Shown: piece by piece, positions 24,911-34,387 of the stretch
How the letters are laid out: every line of letters starts with the position of its first letter
Position numbering within the stretch: position 1 is the first letter of the stretch
NCBI RefSeq assembly: GCF_004803715.2
Contig: NZ_CP039383.2
Coordinates: forward strand, 1,426,001-1,490,000
DNA length: 64,000 bases
Reading direction: 5' to 3'
From: Luteimonas yindakuii
GTDB lineage: Bacteria; Pseudomonadota; Gammaproteobacteria; Xanthomonadales; Xanthomonadaceae
The notes under the pieces: model-generated
What the model was told of the DNA's origin: nothing
Seen by the model: only the letters and a program-made list of their open reading frames with translations
The model's database searches: none
Translations under genes and position numbers: made by a program

Positions 24911-26788
24911 TCAGGCGATGGGCGCAGCACTTGCCGGCGACATGCGCACGCAGCCGCGGCCCTGCGCCTTGGCGACGTAAAGCGCGCTGTCGGCGGCGGC
25001 GAGCAGGCCGTCGACCCCCTGGTTGTCGGGCACTCCCGCGTGGATGCCGATGCTTGCGGACAGCATGATCTCGCGTGACTCGAAGAGGCACGGCGTGGAC
25101 GCCAGCGCGGTGCAAACCGCGTGCCCCACCGCGGTCGCGGCGGCGGCATCGTGGCCGGGCAGCGCGGCCACGAACTCCTCGCCGCCGAAGCGCGCCAGCA
25201 GCGCGTCGTGCTGGCGCAGCACGCGGCCGATGCGACGCGCCGCAATGCGCAGGCATTCGTCGCCACCGAGATGGCCGTGGCGGTCGTTGATCGCCTTGAA
25301 GTGGTCCAGGTCGATCATCAGCACCGCCAGCGGGCGCTGTTCGTCGGCGGCGTGCCGCACCAGCACGGCGAACTCCTCGCGGAACCAGGTGCGGTTGTAG
25401 AGGCCGGTGAGGCCGTCGCGGCGGCTGGAATCGCGCAGCCGCGCGTGGGCTTCCTCGAGCTGGGTCAATGCGCCGCGCAGCTCCTGCGTGCGTTGCGCGA
25501 CCTTGCCTTCCAGCCGTGCGGTGGCCTCGGCGACGATGCGCTCGTTCTCGTTGCGCAGCGAGGCGTAGCGATATCCGAGCGCGACCGAAAGCAGCAGCAT
25601 TTCCAGCGCCGAACCGATCTGCACGCCGTATCCGGTGGCGAGGTTCTTCGGCAGCAGGCCGAAGGCGAGCAGGGTGAACGCCGCGGTGCCGGCGAGGAAG
25701 GCCAGCCAGGCCAGCAACAGCAGCTTGGCGGGCGCATAGCCCTGGCGCACGACATGGATCGTCGCCAGCAGGATCCACGCCACGCCCACCAGCACCGCGC
25801 CCGACGCCACCGGCGTCGCGGTCCGGTAGGGCATCCAGATCGAGGCGATGCCGAACGCGATGAAGAAGCCGATCATGCCCAGGCTGATCGCGTTGCCCAG
25901 GGACCAGCGCCGCGGCAGTTCGAGGAAGTGGCGCGCGAACTGCTGCATGGCCACCAGTGCGAGGCAGATCGACATCGGCACCGCGCGGTCGGCCAGCCAC
26001 GGCGAATCCGGCCACAGGTACTCGAAGCCGAAGCCGTTGAGGGTGAACAGCACCAGCCCGAACGCGCAGATGTGGAACAGGTACCAGAAGTAGCTGGCGT
26101 CGCGCAGCGACAGCCACAGCACCAGGTTGTAGACGAACAGCGCGAGGATGATCCCGTAGTAGAGCCCGATCACCAGCAAGGAATCACGCGCGTGCCCGGC
26201 ATAGGCCACCGGCGTGTACAGCACCAGCGGTACCTGCAGCGAGCTCTGGCTCTCGATGCGCAACAGCAGTTCCACCGGCTCGCCGACGGGCAGGCTGATG
26301 CGGAAATTCGGATGGCGGTCGCGCACCGCGCGTGACGCGAACGGCAGGTGATCGCCGCCGGCGTGGTGCAGCGTGGTTCCGTCTGCATGCACCACGTAGA
26401 GGTCCAGCCGGTCGCTGAGCGGATATTCCTGCACCAGCAGCCAGTCGCGTTCGCGCGCGTTGCGGTTGACCACGACGGCGTGGAACCAGTGCGCGCCGGG
26501 CTGGAAGCCGAGCGCGGTGCGGCCATCGGGCAGCGGCTCGAAGCCGCCAGCGCGTGCCAGTCGCAAGGCCTCGCCGGGCTCGATGTCGCCGGCGGTGTCG
26601 TGCAGCAGCTGGAGATGCGGCGCGAGGCTTGCGCGGGTTGTCGCGGCGTCGATGAGGGCCTGGGCGGACGGCGCGGCAGCGCATGTCGGTGCCGGCAGCA
26701 GGCAGGACAGCGCGAGCAGTGCAGCAGCAGTGCCCGTCCGTGCAGCAGCCAAACCGGTCCCAGAGCCATTGCGGTCCTCGCGTGGCAT
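24911..26788 (-). CDS. 7TMR-DISM diguanylate cyclase
   Basis: A 625-residue membrane sensor making c-di-GMP. Signal peptide at about 18-37, then a periplasmic 7TMR-DISM extracellular domain (about 55-190, beta-rich, with HWFHAVVVNRNARERDWLL and LPVGEPVELLLRIESQSS), seven membrane helices (about 200-400, e.g. LLVIGLYYGIILALFVYNL), a coiled coil (ATARLEGKVAQRTQELRGAL) and a C-terminal GGDEF domain with intact RFGGEEFVAAL. An RQHD lies just before it and resembles an I-site shifted by one residue. The domain order matches the class that senses small ligands in the periplasm; the ligand is unknown. It diverges from the phosphoesterase gene. Confidence 0.9.
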   Translation of the reverse strand: MPREDRNGSGTGLAAARTGTAAALLALSCLLPAPTCAAAPSAQALIDAATTRASLAPHLQLLHDTAGDIEPGEALRLARAGGFEPLPDGRTALGFQPGAHWFHAVVVNRNARERDWLLVQEYPLSDRLDLYVVHADGTTLHHAGGDHLPFASRAVRDRHPNFRISLPVGEPVELLLRIESQSSLQVPLVLYTPVAYAGHARDSLLVIGLYYGIILALFVYNLVLWLSLRDASYFWYLFHICAFGLVLFTLNGFGFEYLWPDSPWLADRAVPMSICLALVAMQQFARHFLELPRRWSLGNAISLGMIGFFIAFGIASIWMPYRTATPVASGAVLVGVAWILLATIHVVRQGYAPAKLLLLAWLAFLAGTAAFTLLAFGLLPKNLATGYGVQIGSALEMLLLSVALGYRYASLRNENERIVAEATARLEGKVAQRTQELRGALTQLEEAHARLRDSSRRDGLTGLYNRTWFREEFAVLVRHAADEQRPLAVLMIDLDHFKAINDRHGHLGGDECLRIAARRIGRVLRQHDALLARFGGEEFVAALPGHDAAAATAVGHAVCTALASTPCLFESREIMLSASIGIHAGVPDNQGVDGLLAAADSALYVAKAQGRGCVRMSPASAAPIA

Positions 26789-26944
26789 TCCCCGCGCACA
26801 GGGTACGCCTGCGCGGTGCAGGATCAACGCCGGTTGCGCGATCGCTGCGGACCGACCGGACGGCGGGGTCAGCAGCTTTCGTCGACCGCGTGCGGTCATC
26901 GTGCGATCGCATAATGCATGCCCGTTCCGCCGACCCGAACCGCG

Positions 26945-28456
26945 ATGCGCACACCGATCCTGCTCGCCCTCCTGCTGTCCACTGCGTGCGGCACCGTCGC
27001 CGCAAGTTGCCGGGTCGGTCGCGTCGTCGACACCGGTGGCGAGGGAATTGCTTCCATCCGGGTCTCGGATGGTCGGCAACTCGTCGCAACCGGTGTCGAT
27101 GGCCGCTTCGCGTTCGCCGCGCCACCGCAGGCGCCGGTGTTCGTGATCAAGCCGGCCGGCCATGCGGTTCCTGCGGGGAGCAACGGCCTGCCCGACTTCT
27201 GGCGACGGCCGGATGCCGCTGACTGCACGTTCGTGCTGCGGGCGGAACCGGTCACCCGCGATGCGCTGGAGGTGCTGGTGTTCTCCGACCCGCAGACCAG
27301 CGACCTGCGCGAGGTCGGCTACTACCGTGACGACGTGGTCGCGCCCCTGGCCGGGCGCCACACCGCCGCGCTGGGCGTCACCCTGGGCGATGTCGCCAAC
27401 GACGACCTGACGCTCTATCCGGCGATCAACGCGGTCACCGCGCGACTCGGCGTACCGTGGCTGCACGTGGCCGGCAACCACGACCTCGATGCGGGGACGG
27501 ACGCGACCTCGCTGCACAGCTTCCAGGCCATCTACGGCCCCGACACGTTCGCCTGGGAAGAACCCGAGGCGGTGTTCGTCGGCCTCGACAACGTGATCGC
27601 GCAGCCGGAGGGCCGGCCGGGCCATATCGGCGGCCTGCGCCCGGACCAGTTCGAGTTCCTCGAGGCCTACCTGCCGACCGTGGCGCACGATCGCCTGCTG
27701 GTGCTGTCGATGCACGTGCCGCTGTTCGACGCCCCGGCAGGGCGCGAAACCTTCCGCGCCGGCGATCGCCAGCGCCTGTACGGCCTGCTGGCCACGCATC
27801 CGCGCGTGCTGGTGCTGAGCGGCCACCGGCACACCCTGCAGCATGTCTTCCACAATGCGGCCGATGGCTGGCCCGGAAGGGAGCCCCTGCACGAGTTCAA
27901 TGTCGGCGCGGTCAGCGGTGCGTTCTGGAGCGGGGCACCCGATGCCGCGGGGATTCCGGATGCGACGATGGCCGAGGGCACGCCCAATGGTCACGCCACG
28001 CTGGTGGTGCGCGCCGGTGGCGACTATGCGCTGGCCTGGCATCCGGCACGCCTGGATGCTGCCGACGATGCGACCACTGCGGCGATGGCGCTGCACGCAC
28101 CACGCCGCCTGCGCCGCGGCGCCTATCCCGCCTGGGGCGTCTACGCCAACGTCTACATGGGGCTGCCGGAGACGCGGGTGGAGTTCCGCGTCGGCGGCGG
28201 TGACTGGCAGCCGATGCGACGCATCGAGGCGCCGGACCCGCGGCTCACCGCCGAGAACGCGCGTGATGACCTCGCCGATGCGCTGCGTGGGCGCGACCGC
28301 TCGCCGGAAGCGGTGCCATCGACCCATCTCTGGCGCGGCGCGCTGCCGACCGATCTTCCGGCCGGCATGCATCGCGTGGAGGTACGCGCCTTCGACCGCT
28401 GGCAGGGCAAACAACGCGCGAGCACGACGTACAGCCTGGAGGAGTGGGTCGACTGA
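26945..28456 (+). CDS. Calcineurin-like phosphoesterase, secreted
   Basis: A 503-residue periplasmic metallophosphoesterase. Signal peptide MRTPILLALLLSTACGTVAA; a lipobox-like STAC occurs but the second SPase I-type site after VAA is equally plausible. An N-terminal carboxypeptidase-regulatory-like beta domain (about 22-95, VVDTGGEGIASIRVSDGR) precedes the catalytic domain with all five motif blocks: VFSDPQT, LGDVANDD, AGNHDLD, SMHVPLF and LSGHRHT. A C-terminal domain (about 385-503) is beta-rich (GVYANVYMGLPETRVEFRVG), giving the MetallophosN-core-C arrangement. The substrate is unknown. The start at 26945 begins the signal; the longer in-frame start at 26918 was rejected. Confidence 0.9.
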   Translation: MRTPILLALLLSTACGTVAASCRVGRVVDTGGEGIASIRVSDGRQLVATGVDGRFAFAAPPQAPVFVIKPAGHAVPAGSNGLPDFWRRPDAADCTFVLRAEPVTRDALEVLVFSDPQTSDLREVGYYRDDVVAPLAGRHTAALGVTLGDVANDDLTLYPAINAVTARLGVPWLHVAGNHDLDAGTDATSLHSFQAIYGPDTFAWEEPEAVFVGLDNVIAQPEGRPGHIGGLRPDQFEFLEAYLPTVAHDRLLVLSMHVPLFDAPAGRETFRAGDRQRLYGLLATHPRVLVLSGHRHTLQHVFHNAADGWPGREPLHEFNVGAVSGAFWSGAPDAAGIPDATMAEGTPNGHATLVVRAGGDYALAWHPARLDAADDATTAAMALHAPRRLRRGAYPAWGVYANVYMGLPETRVEFRVGGGDWQPMRRIEAPDPRLTAENARDDLADALRGRDRSPEAVPSTHLWRGALPTDLPAGMHRVEVRAFDRWQGKQRASTTYSLEEWVD

Positions 28457-28568
28457 GCCGCTCCATGTGCGGTGTCCTGGCGCCGGAGATCGGCCGTCGG
28501 GCGAACGGGGTGCGCTCCGCCGTTGCTGCGCGAGTCAGGAGTGCTTGGCGGAGCGCGCCCTGGCGCTG

Positions 28569-29465
28569 CTATGGATCGACCGGGGGCGCGGTGAACGGTA
28601 CCGGCGGCCCGGGTTCCATCGTCGCCTGCCATTGCTGCAGGCGTCGGCTGATGTGCGAGCCGATGGAGATCTGCGGCAACGATGCTTCGAAGCCCGCTTC
28701 GCGTTCGCGGTCGGCGATGCCCCGGGTCGCAACGTCGTAGGCCCCGATGAAGTCGTGCGTGGCATTGAGGCCGTCCACCAGCCACGCACGGCCGAAATAG
28801 GTCAGGTCCGCTTCGGCGCCACAGCCGAACGATGGCCGGTCAGCGCTCGCCGCGGTGATCATCAGCGTGTCCGGCCCCTCCAGGTCGCGGATGAAGCCGC
28901 CCGAGAAGCACGCCGACACCACCAGCACGCGGTGACGGATGCCGGCGTCGTCGAGCGCCTCGCGCAGCTCCGCGGGGGTAATGCCCTCGTCGATCATCGG
29001 CGGCAGCACCGCGGCGAGTTCATGGTCCTCGCTGCCGTGGGTGGTGGCGAACAGCAGCAGGATGTCCTCGTCGGCATCCATCGCCCGACCCAGCCCGGCG
29101 AGGGCGTAACGCAGGCTGGCGCGGGTCGCCAGCGGGTGCGGCGCGTCCTCGCCCAGGCTGTCGGGATGGTTCACCAGCAGCAGCGTGCGCCCGCCGTTGC
29201 CCAGGCGCGTGGCGGCAACCTGCCGCAGGTGCATGACCTCGTTGCGGAACACGTCTTCCTGCCCGTCGCCGGCGAACCCGAGGACGTAGAGGTCGGTGAT
29301 TCCCGGGCGCTGTGTCGGCAGTTCCGCCAGCGCCCGATCGATCATCTGCCGGTCGCGCGCATCCCAGCCGTCGTCCGCCGGCTGCGCGCAGGCCGGCAGG
29401 GCCAGCGCAGCGCCGAGCAGCAGGGCGGGCAGGCGCCAACGCCCGCGCACCGGCCGCATGCTCAC
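28569..29465 (-). CDS. C13 family (legumain/caspase-like) cysteine peptidase, lipoprotein
   Basis: A 298-residue clan CD peptidase. The catalytic dyad is visible: His143 in [20 protein letters not shown] and Cys186 in [13 protein letters not shown], each after a hydrophobic strand as in caspases and legumain. The N-terminus has a signal with ALALPACAQ, a lipobox (Cys26). The gene is last in the methionine-salvage run: its GTG (29465) overlaps the mtnC stop (GTGA), so it is translationally coupled; ATG 29459, two codons later, is an alternative start. Family members process proteins at the membrane; why it is tied to mtnC is not known. Confidence 0.85.
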   Translation of the reverse strand: MSMRPVRGRWRLPALLLGAALALPACAQPADDGWDARDRQMIDRALAELPTQRPGITDLYVLGFAGDGQEDVFRNEVMHLRQVAATRLGNGGRTLLLVNHPDSLGEDAPHPLATRASLRYALAGLGRAMDADEDILLLFATTHGSEDHELAAVLPPMIDEGITPAELREALDDAGIRHRVLVVSACFSGGFIRDLEGPDTLMITAASADRPSFGCGAEADLTYFGRAWLVDGLNATHDFIGAYDVATRGIADREREAGFEASLPQISIGSHISRRLQQWQATMEPGPPVPFTAPPVDP

Positions 29466-30163
29466 CCGACGTCGATCCCGTCGAAACCTTCGACCCGGCG
29501 ATGGCCGCCGGTGGCATCGCCGGTGCGCGGCTGCGGGTAGTCCTGGTGGCGGTCGAGCAGGACGGTCTGCAGGCCGGCCGCGCGCGCGGCGTCGAGCTCC
29601 TCCACCACGTCGGACAGGAACAGGATGCTGTCGGGCTGCGCGTCGAGCGACTGCGCGATGCGCGCATAGCTTGCGGCTTCGCGCTTGCCGCCGGTCTCGG
29701 TATCGAACCAGGCGGAGACCAACGCGCCGAGATCGCCGGCGTCGCTATGGCCGAAGAACAGCTGCTGTGCCGGGACCGAACCCGAGGAATACACGGCGAT
29801 CCGATGACCGTCGGCATGCCAGCGGCGCAGCGCCTCGACGGCGTCGGGATAGACGTGCGCGGTGAAATCGCCGCTGCGGTAGCCCTCGGCCCACAACATG
29901 CCCTGCAGCGCCTTGAGCGCGGTGTGCTTGCGGTCGGCGTCGATCCATTCGCGCAGGATCGCCACCACCTCCTCGTCGCTGGCCACGCCCGCCTCGCCGG
30001 CGACGGCATCGACCCAGCGGCGTACCTCGCGGTCGTCGGCGTGCGCGGCAACGAAGGCCGGCAGGCGCTCGTGCGCGTACGGAAACAGCACGTCCTTGAC
30101 GAAGGAGATGCTGCTGGTGGTGCCCTCGATGTCGGTGAGGATGGTGTGCGGAAGCGTGGCCAT
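29462..30163 (-). CDS. mtnC: Enolase-phosphatase E1 (acireductone synthase)
   Basis: A 233-residue HAD-superfamily enzyme of the methionine salvage pathway: it enolises and dephosphorylates 2,3-diketo-5-methylthiopentyl-1-phosphate to acireductone. Motif I is [20 protein letters not shown] (the nucleophile Asp followed by I-E-G-T-T, diagnostic for MtnC); motif II is [17 protein letters not shown]; motif III/IV includes [14 protein letters not shown] and [14 protein letters not shown]. Length is normal. It lies 8 nt after mtnD and overlaps the C13 peptidase gene by 4 nt, so all are probably on one transcript. Confidence 0.95.
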   Translation of the reverse strand: MATLPHTILTDIEGTTSSISFVKDVLFPYAHERLPAFVAAHADDREVRRWVDAVAGEAGVASDEEVVAILREWIDADRKHTALKALQGMLWAEGYRSGDFTAHVYPDAVEALRRWHADGHRIAVYSSGSVPAQQLFFGHSDAGDLGALVSAWFDTETGGKREAASYARIAQSLDAQPDSILFLSDVVEELDAARAAGLQTVLLDRHQDYPQPRTGDATGGHRRVEGFDGIDVG

Positions 30164-30171
30164 GGCTGGAC

Positions 30172-30720
30172 TCAGTTCTGCCCGTAGCGCGGGAACTTCT
30201 GCGCGATGTCGGTGCCGGTGAAGTGGCCGATCCAGCCATCGGGCTGCTGGAAGAAGCGGATCGCGACGAAGTTCGGTTCCGGGCCCATGTCGAACCAGTG
30301 CGTGGTGCCGTCGGGCACGGCGATCAGGTCGTCCTTGACGCATTCGATCTCGTAGACGCGGTCGTCGACATGCAGGGTGAACAGGCCCGAGCCGGCGACG
30401 AAGAAACGCACTTCGTCTTCCTTGTGGAAGTGCTCGTCGAGGAACCTGGCGCGCATTTCCTCGCGCTTCGGGTTGTCGGGCGCGATGCTGATGACGTCGA
30501 CGCTGTTGAAGCCGCGCTCGGCGACCAGGCGATCGATGTCGGCACGGTAGGCGGCGATGACTTCTTCCTGCGAGGCGCCGGGCGATACCGGCTGGCTCGC
30601 CTGCCAGCGCTCGAAGGTGACGCCGATGGTGGCGAGTTCGCGGGCGATCTCGTCGCCATCGTGGCTGGTCAGCAGCGGCACGTCGGGTGCGTCGTCGGAA
30701 AAGATGCGCAGTCGGCTCAT
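30172..30720 (-). CDS. mtnD: Acireductone dioxygenase
   Basis: A 182-residue cupin enzyme that converts acireductone and O2 to the 2-keto precursor of methionine plus formate (Fe form) or to an off-pathway product (Ni form). The metal ligands are visible in [17 protein letters not shown] (H-x-H-x(3)E-x-E pattern) and the fourth ligand in [11 protein letters not shown]. The ATG at 30720 has GGAG upstream (reading AAGGAGCCCCC). It is 113 nt downstream of mtnB and 8 nt upstream of mtnC. Length is as expected for bacterial MtnD. Confidence 0.96.
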   Translation of the reverse strand: MSRLRIFSDDAPDVPLLTSHDGDEIARELATIGVTFERWQASQPVSPGASQEEVIAAYRADIDRLVAERGFNSVDVISIAPDNPKREEMRARFLDEHFHKEDEVRFFVAGSGLFTLHVDDRVYEIECVKDDLIAVPDGTTHWFDMGPEPNFVAIRFFQQPDGWIGHFTGTDIAQKFPRYGQN

Positions 30721-30833
30721 GGGGGCTCCTTGGCTGCGGAGTGAGGGCCGCTCAGGTTAGCAACGCGATCCTGCATGGGTGTGCGGCCGGCGGAATACAA
30801 GGCCGCCGGCGCTGCAACGGGCAGACCCTGCGT

Positions 30834-31475
30834 TCAGCCGCGTACGCCCAGCCGTCGCAGGTCGAGTTCGCAACCGATCAGGAATTCGAACGCATCCAGG
30901 TGCCGGCGCGCCTCGGCCATGTCGCGGCCCCAGGCATACAGACCATGGCCGTCGATCAGATAGCCCCACATCGGCCCGTGGTCGAGCAGGGTGTCGACCT
31001 GCGCCGCCAGCGTCGGCATGTGCTGGCTGTTGGCCAGCACCGGCAGTTCGATCGCGGCTTCGTGGGTGGCGTTGCCGCGGAAGGCCTTCAGCAGCTCGTA
31101 GCCTTCCAGGCGCACGCGGCCTTCGCCTGCGAACAATCGCGAGGCCACGGTCTGGTTGTGCGAATGGGTGTGCAGCACGCAACCCACGTCGGCGTCGCGC
31201 CGGTACAGCTGGGTGTGCAACAGGGTCTCCGCCGAGGGGCGGTGGTCGCTGCCGACGGCGGTTCCATCGAGGTCCACCACCATGATGTCGGCTTCGGTGA
31301 GACGCCCCTTGTCGCGCCCGGACACGGTGATTGCCGCATGTGCGGCGTCCAGGCGACGCGAGAAATTGCTGCTGGTGGCCGGCGTCCACCCGAGCGCCGC
31401 GAGTTCACGGACATTGACGATGATCTCGCCAGCGGCATCGGCGAGCTGCTTGTGGTCGTACGGAACGGCGCTCAT
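30834..31475 (-). CDS. mtnB: Methylthioribulose-1-phosphate dehydratase
   Basis: A 213-residue class II aldolase/adducin-fold, zinc-dependent dehydratase of methionine salvage. The family pattern is clear: [15 protein letters not shown] (about 30-44), [21 protein letters not shown], the zinc motif [11 protein letters not shown] (the HxH pair) and the distal ligand [13 protein letters not shown]. The ATG at 31475 is preceded by GAGGAAG. On the minus strand TATAGT, about 26 nt upstream of the start, is a possible -10 box for the operon. It is the first gene of mtnB-mtnD-mtnC-peptidase and diverges from the symporter. mtnA and mtnK are not in the window. Confidence 0.95.
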   Translation of the reverse strand: MSAVPYDHKQLADAAGEIIVNVRELAALGWTPATSSNFSRRLDAAHAAITVSGRDKGRLTEADIMVVDLDGTAVGSDHRPSAETLLHTQLYRRDADVGCVLHTHSHNQTVASRLFAGEGRVRLEGYELLKAFRGNATHEAAIELPVLANSQHMPTLAAQVDTLLDHGPMWGYLIDGHGLYAWGRDMAEARRHLDAFEFLIGCELDLRRLGVRG

Positions 31476-31576
31476 GGCAGGACTTCCTCGAACAGCCGTC
31501 ACTATACCGTCGACCGCGGGGACTGGCGTGCGTGCCGTGGCCTGCCTAAGCTGCCCCGTCCCCGGGGGAGGTGTCC

Positions 31577-32905
31577 ATGTCGTCGTCAACAGCAGCACCG
31601 CGTCGCAAGCTTCCGTTGCACTGGAAGATGCTCATCGGCTTCATCGCCGGCCTCGTCGCCGGTCTTGCGGCCTATCTCACCAGCGCGGATGCCGAGTGGG
31701 TGCAGGCGGTCACGCGTTACGTGACCACGCCGTTTTCGACCATCTTCCTCAATCTCATCTTCATGCTGATCGTGCCGCTGCTGTTCTCGGCGCTGGTGGC
31801 CGGCATCGCCGAGATGGGCGACGTGCGCTCGCTCGGGCGGATCGGCTGGAAGACGCTGGCCTACACGGTGGTGCTGTCCACGGTCGCGGTGGTGATCGGC
31901 CTGGTGGCCACCAACTGGCTGCGGCCCGGCGCCGGCGTGGACCCGGTACTGGCGAACTCACTGATCGCCGAGAACACCGAACGCACCCAGCAGATCGTCG
32001 CCAGCGTGGACGACACGCCGCGCGGCATGGACATGCTGCTGTCGATCGTGCCCAGCAACGTGATCGACGCCGCGTCCAGCAACGCCTCGATCCTCGCGCT
32101 GATGTTCTTCGCGGTGATGTTCGGCATCGGCATCGTGCTGACCGACCCGGAAAAGACCCTGCCGCTGCGGCGGGTGATCGATGCCGTGTTCGAGGTCTCG
32201 ATGACGCTGATCGGCCTGGTCATCCGGCTGGCGCCATACGCGGTGTTCTGCTTCATGTTCAACCTGGCCGCGATCTTCGGCTTCGAGCTGCTGATCCGCC
32301 TGGGCGCGTTCGTCGGCGTGGTGGTGGGCGCGCTGGCGGTGCACATGTTCATCAGCTATTCGATCGCGCTGAAGCTTGCCGGGCATTCACCGCTGGCGTT
32401 CTTCCGCAACATCCAGGAAGCGATGCTGATGGCGTTCTCCACCGCGTCGAGCAACGCGACGCTGCCGACCGCGTTGCGGGTGGCGGAGGAGAACCTGCAG
32501 CTGCCGCCGCGGGTGTCGCGCTTCGTGCTCACGGTGGGCGCCACCGCCAACCAGAACGGCACCGCGCTCTTCGAGGGCGTGACCGTGCTGTTCCTGGCGC
32601 AGTTCTTCGGCGTCGACCTGACGCTGGGCCAGCAATTCATGGTGATGCTGGTGTGCATCCTCGGCGGCATCGGCACCGCCGGCGTGCCGTCCGGCTCGTT
32701 GCCGGTGATCGCGCTGATCTGCGCGATGGTCGGGGTCAACCCGATCGGCATCGGCCTCATCCTCGGCGTCAACCACTTCCTCGACATGTGCCGGACCACG
32801 CTCAACGTGACCGGCGATCTTGCCCTCGCGGCGATCGTGTCGAAGGGCGAACCGGTGGATGCGGGGCCGGTGTTGCCGGTGGAAGAGGGTGTGCGGCCCG
32901 CGTAG
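31577..32905 (+). CDS. Dicarboxylate/amino acid:cation symporter (DAACS family)
   Basis: A 442-residue inner-membrane transporter of the GltP/DctA (SLC1-like) family, with eight membrane helices and two re-entrant hairpins. The hairpin 1 serine-rich motif is [13 protein letters not shown], and the substrate/Na+ or H+ site is [12 protein letters not shown] (family N-x-D/N-G-T), followed by [13 protein letters not shown] (hairpin 2). It imports glutamate, aspartate or C4-dicarboxylates; which one cannot be told. ATG 31577 has GGGGGAGG 6 nt upstream; a GTG at 31571 is less likely. Diverges from mtnB. Confidence 0.9.
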   Translation: MSSSTAAPRRKLPLHWKMLIGFIAGLVAGLAAYLTSADAEWVQAVTRYVTTPFSTIFLNLIFMLIVPLLFSALVAGIAEMGDVRSLGRIGWKTLAYTVVLSTVAVVIGLVATNWLRPGAGVDPVLANSLIAENTERTQQIVASVDDTPRGMDMLLSIVPSNVIDAASSNASILALMFFAVMFGIGIVLTDPEKTLPLRRVIDAVFEVSMTLIGLVIRLAPYAVFCFMFNLAAIFGFELLIRLGAFVGVVVGALAVHMFISYSIALKLAGHSPLAFFRNIQEAMLMAFSTASSNATLPTALRVAEENLQLPPRVSRFVLTVGATANQNGTALFEGVTVLFLAQFFGVDLTLGQQFMVMLVCILGGIGTAGVPSGSLPVIALICAMVGVNPIGIGLILGVNHFLDMCRTTLNVTGDLALAAIVSKGEPVDAGPVLPVEEGVRPA

Positions 32906-32924
32906 CGGAGCTGCTGGGGAGCCG

Positions 32925-32956
32925 GGGAGCTGCACCCCGATCGAGGTGCAGCTCCC
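32925..32956. terminator. Strong hairpin between convergent transporter genes
   Basis: A perfect 12-bp stem (GGGAGCTGCACC / GGTGCAGCTCCC) with an 8-nt loop sits between the stop codons of the symporter and the APC permease. There is no T-run; it may act in both directions or stabilise 3' ends. Confidence 0.5.
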
Positions 32957-33004
32957 TCCGGAGCGGCTGCTTCGCGGGCTACCGCGTGAAGCGAAAGAGC
33001 TGGG

Positions 33005-34306
33005 TCAAGCGCTCTCCGCGCCGCGCCGCGCGAAGCCGCGATACGCCGCCCAGGCGAGCAGGGCGATCACCAGCGAGCCGATCAGGGTGTCGACCGGGGT
33101 CGACCACACCAGCAGGCCACAGGCCACCAGCGCGCCCATCCCGAGCATGCGTTCGCGGCGGCCCGACGGGCGTTCGCGGGTACCCAGCAGCAAGGCAAGG
33201 CCGGCCGTGGCATAGGCCATCACCACCAGCATCACCACCATCTCGATGATGACCTCGAACTGCGCGCCGACCGTGGAGGCCATGGTCAGCACCGCGATCG
33301 CGCTCATCGACAGCGCGACGATGAAGAGGCCCCAGCCCGCGGAACCGTTCGAGCGCAGGCGGCCGAAGATCGCCGGCAGGTAACCGCGCTGGGCCGCGCG
33401 TGCACCGGTTTCGCCCGACACCAGCATCCAGCCGCCGAGCGTGCCGGTGGCCTTGATCGCCGCGGCCGCGGCAATCACCGGGATTGCCCAGGCGCCGAAC
33501 ATCTCGCCGGCCACCAGGGCGAACGGCGCACTGGAATCGGCCAGGACATGGGCCGGCACGATGCCCATCATCAGCACCGACGACACCAGGTAGACGGTGC
33601 CGGCGATGAGGATGCCGCCGATGGTCGCCCGGGGCACGTTGCGGTCGGGATCGTGGACCACGCCGGCGACCATCGCGCCGGTCTCCAGGCCGATGAACGC
33701 CCAGAAGATCGGCGCCAGCGAACCGAACACCACCGCCGCGTCCGATTGGCCCGACACGTTCCAGGCAGCGCGGTAGATCCCCTGGTCGAAGCTCGCCCAG
33801 CCGGCGATGAGCACGGCGGCCACCGGCAGCAGGCCGAACACCACGCAGAACGACTGGAAACGGGCGATCGGCCGCGGACCCATCATGTTGAGCGCGAACA
33901 TCAGCCAGATCAGCAGCAGCTGTCCGCCGAGCCGCACGCCGTAGCCATCCTCGATCGGCAGCAGCAGGATCAGGTAGCCGAACGCGGCGACCGCGATCGC
34001 GTTGTTGCCGATCCACGACGACACCCAGTACAGCGTGCTGGTGAGGAAGCCGAAGTCACGCCCCAGCACCGGCCGCACGTAGTCGTCCGGCGAATTCATC
34101 TCCGGATACTGACGCGCCAGGCGGGCAAAGGCCGCGCCCAGCACCACCGCCAGGCAGGTCGCCAGCAGCCAGCTGAGCGCGGTGACCGCGCCGGAGCGCG
34201 CAAGCGTTGCCGGCAGCAGGAAGAACCCGGAGCCGATCATGTTGTTGGCGACCATGAAGGTCGCAAGCACAGGGCCGATCTTCTTGGCGGTGGAGACCGT
34301 GGACAT
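33005..34306 (-). CDS. APC family amino acid antiporter/permease (PotE/AdiC-like)
   Basis: A 433-residue inner-membrane transporter with about twelve hydrophobic segments. The TM1 motif VANNMIGSGFFLLPATLARS (G-S-G-F) matches basic amino acid/polyamine antiporters (CadB, PotE, AdiC). FIGLETGAMVAGVVHDPDR in the middle is the conserved TM6 region of APC proteins, where the E-T-G-A-x-V-x-G motif contacts substrate. It probably exchanges amino acids or their amines. The ATG at 34306 gives MSTVSTAKKIGPV, a typical start. It follows another permease gene on the same strand with a hairpin between them, so separate transcripts are possible. Confidence 0.88.
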   Translation of the reverse strand: MSTVSTAKKIGPVLATFMVANNMIGSGFFLLPATLARSGAVTALSWLLATCLAVVLGAAFARLARQYPEMNSPDDYVRPVLGRDFGFLTSTLYWVSSWIGNNAIAVAAFGYLILLLPIEDGYGVRLGGQLLLIWLMFALNMMGPRPIARFQSFCVVFGLLPVAAVLIAGWASFDQGIYRAAWNVSGQSDAAVVFGSLAPIFWAFIGLETGAMVAGVVHDPDRNVPRATIGGILIAGTVYLVSSVLMMGIVPAHVLADSSAPFALVAGEMFGAWAIPVIAAAAAIKATGTLGGWMLVSGETGARAAQRGYLPAIFGRLRSNGSAGWGLFIVALSMSAIAVLTMASTVGAQFEVIIEMVVMLVVMAYATAGLALLLGTRERPSGRRERMLGMGALVACGLLVWSTPVDTLIGSLVIALLAWAAYRGFARRGAESA

Positions 34307-34348
34307 CGCGCATCCAGCTGAGGGCGCACCTGCGGGTGCGGGAAACGC

Positions 34349-34378
34349 GCCACGGGCCCGCACGCGGCGGGCCGTGGC
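34349..34378 (-). terminator. Terminator-like hairpin between the two permease genes
   Basis: On the minus strand a 12-bp stem (GCCACGGCCCGC paired with GCGGGCCCGTGGC, one bulged base, 5-nt loop) follows the stop of the 34388-35857 gene and is followed by GCGTTTCCC. Confidence 0.5.
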
Positions 34379-34387
34379 GGCCTGGCA

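Noticed and set aside
26789..28414. Minus-strand extension of the 7TM-GGDEF gene to over 1100 codons
   Set aside because: The added part is antisense to the phosphoesterase and lacks any domain; the signal peptide starts at 26788.
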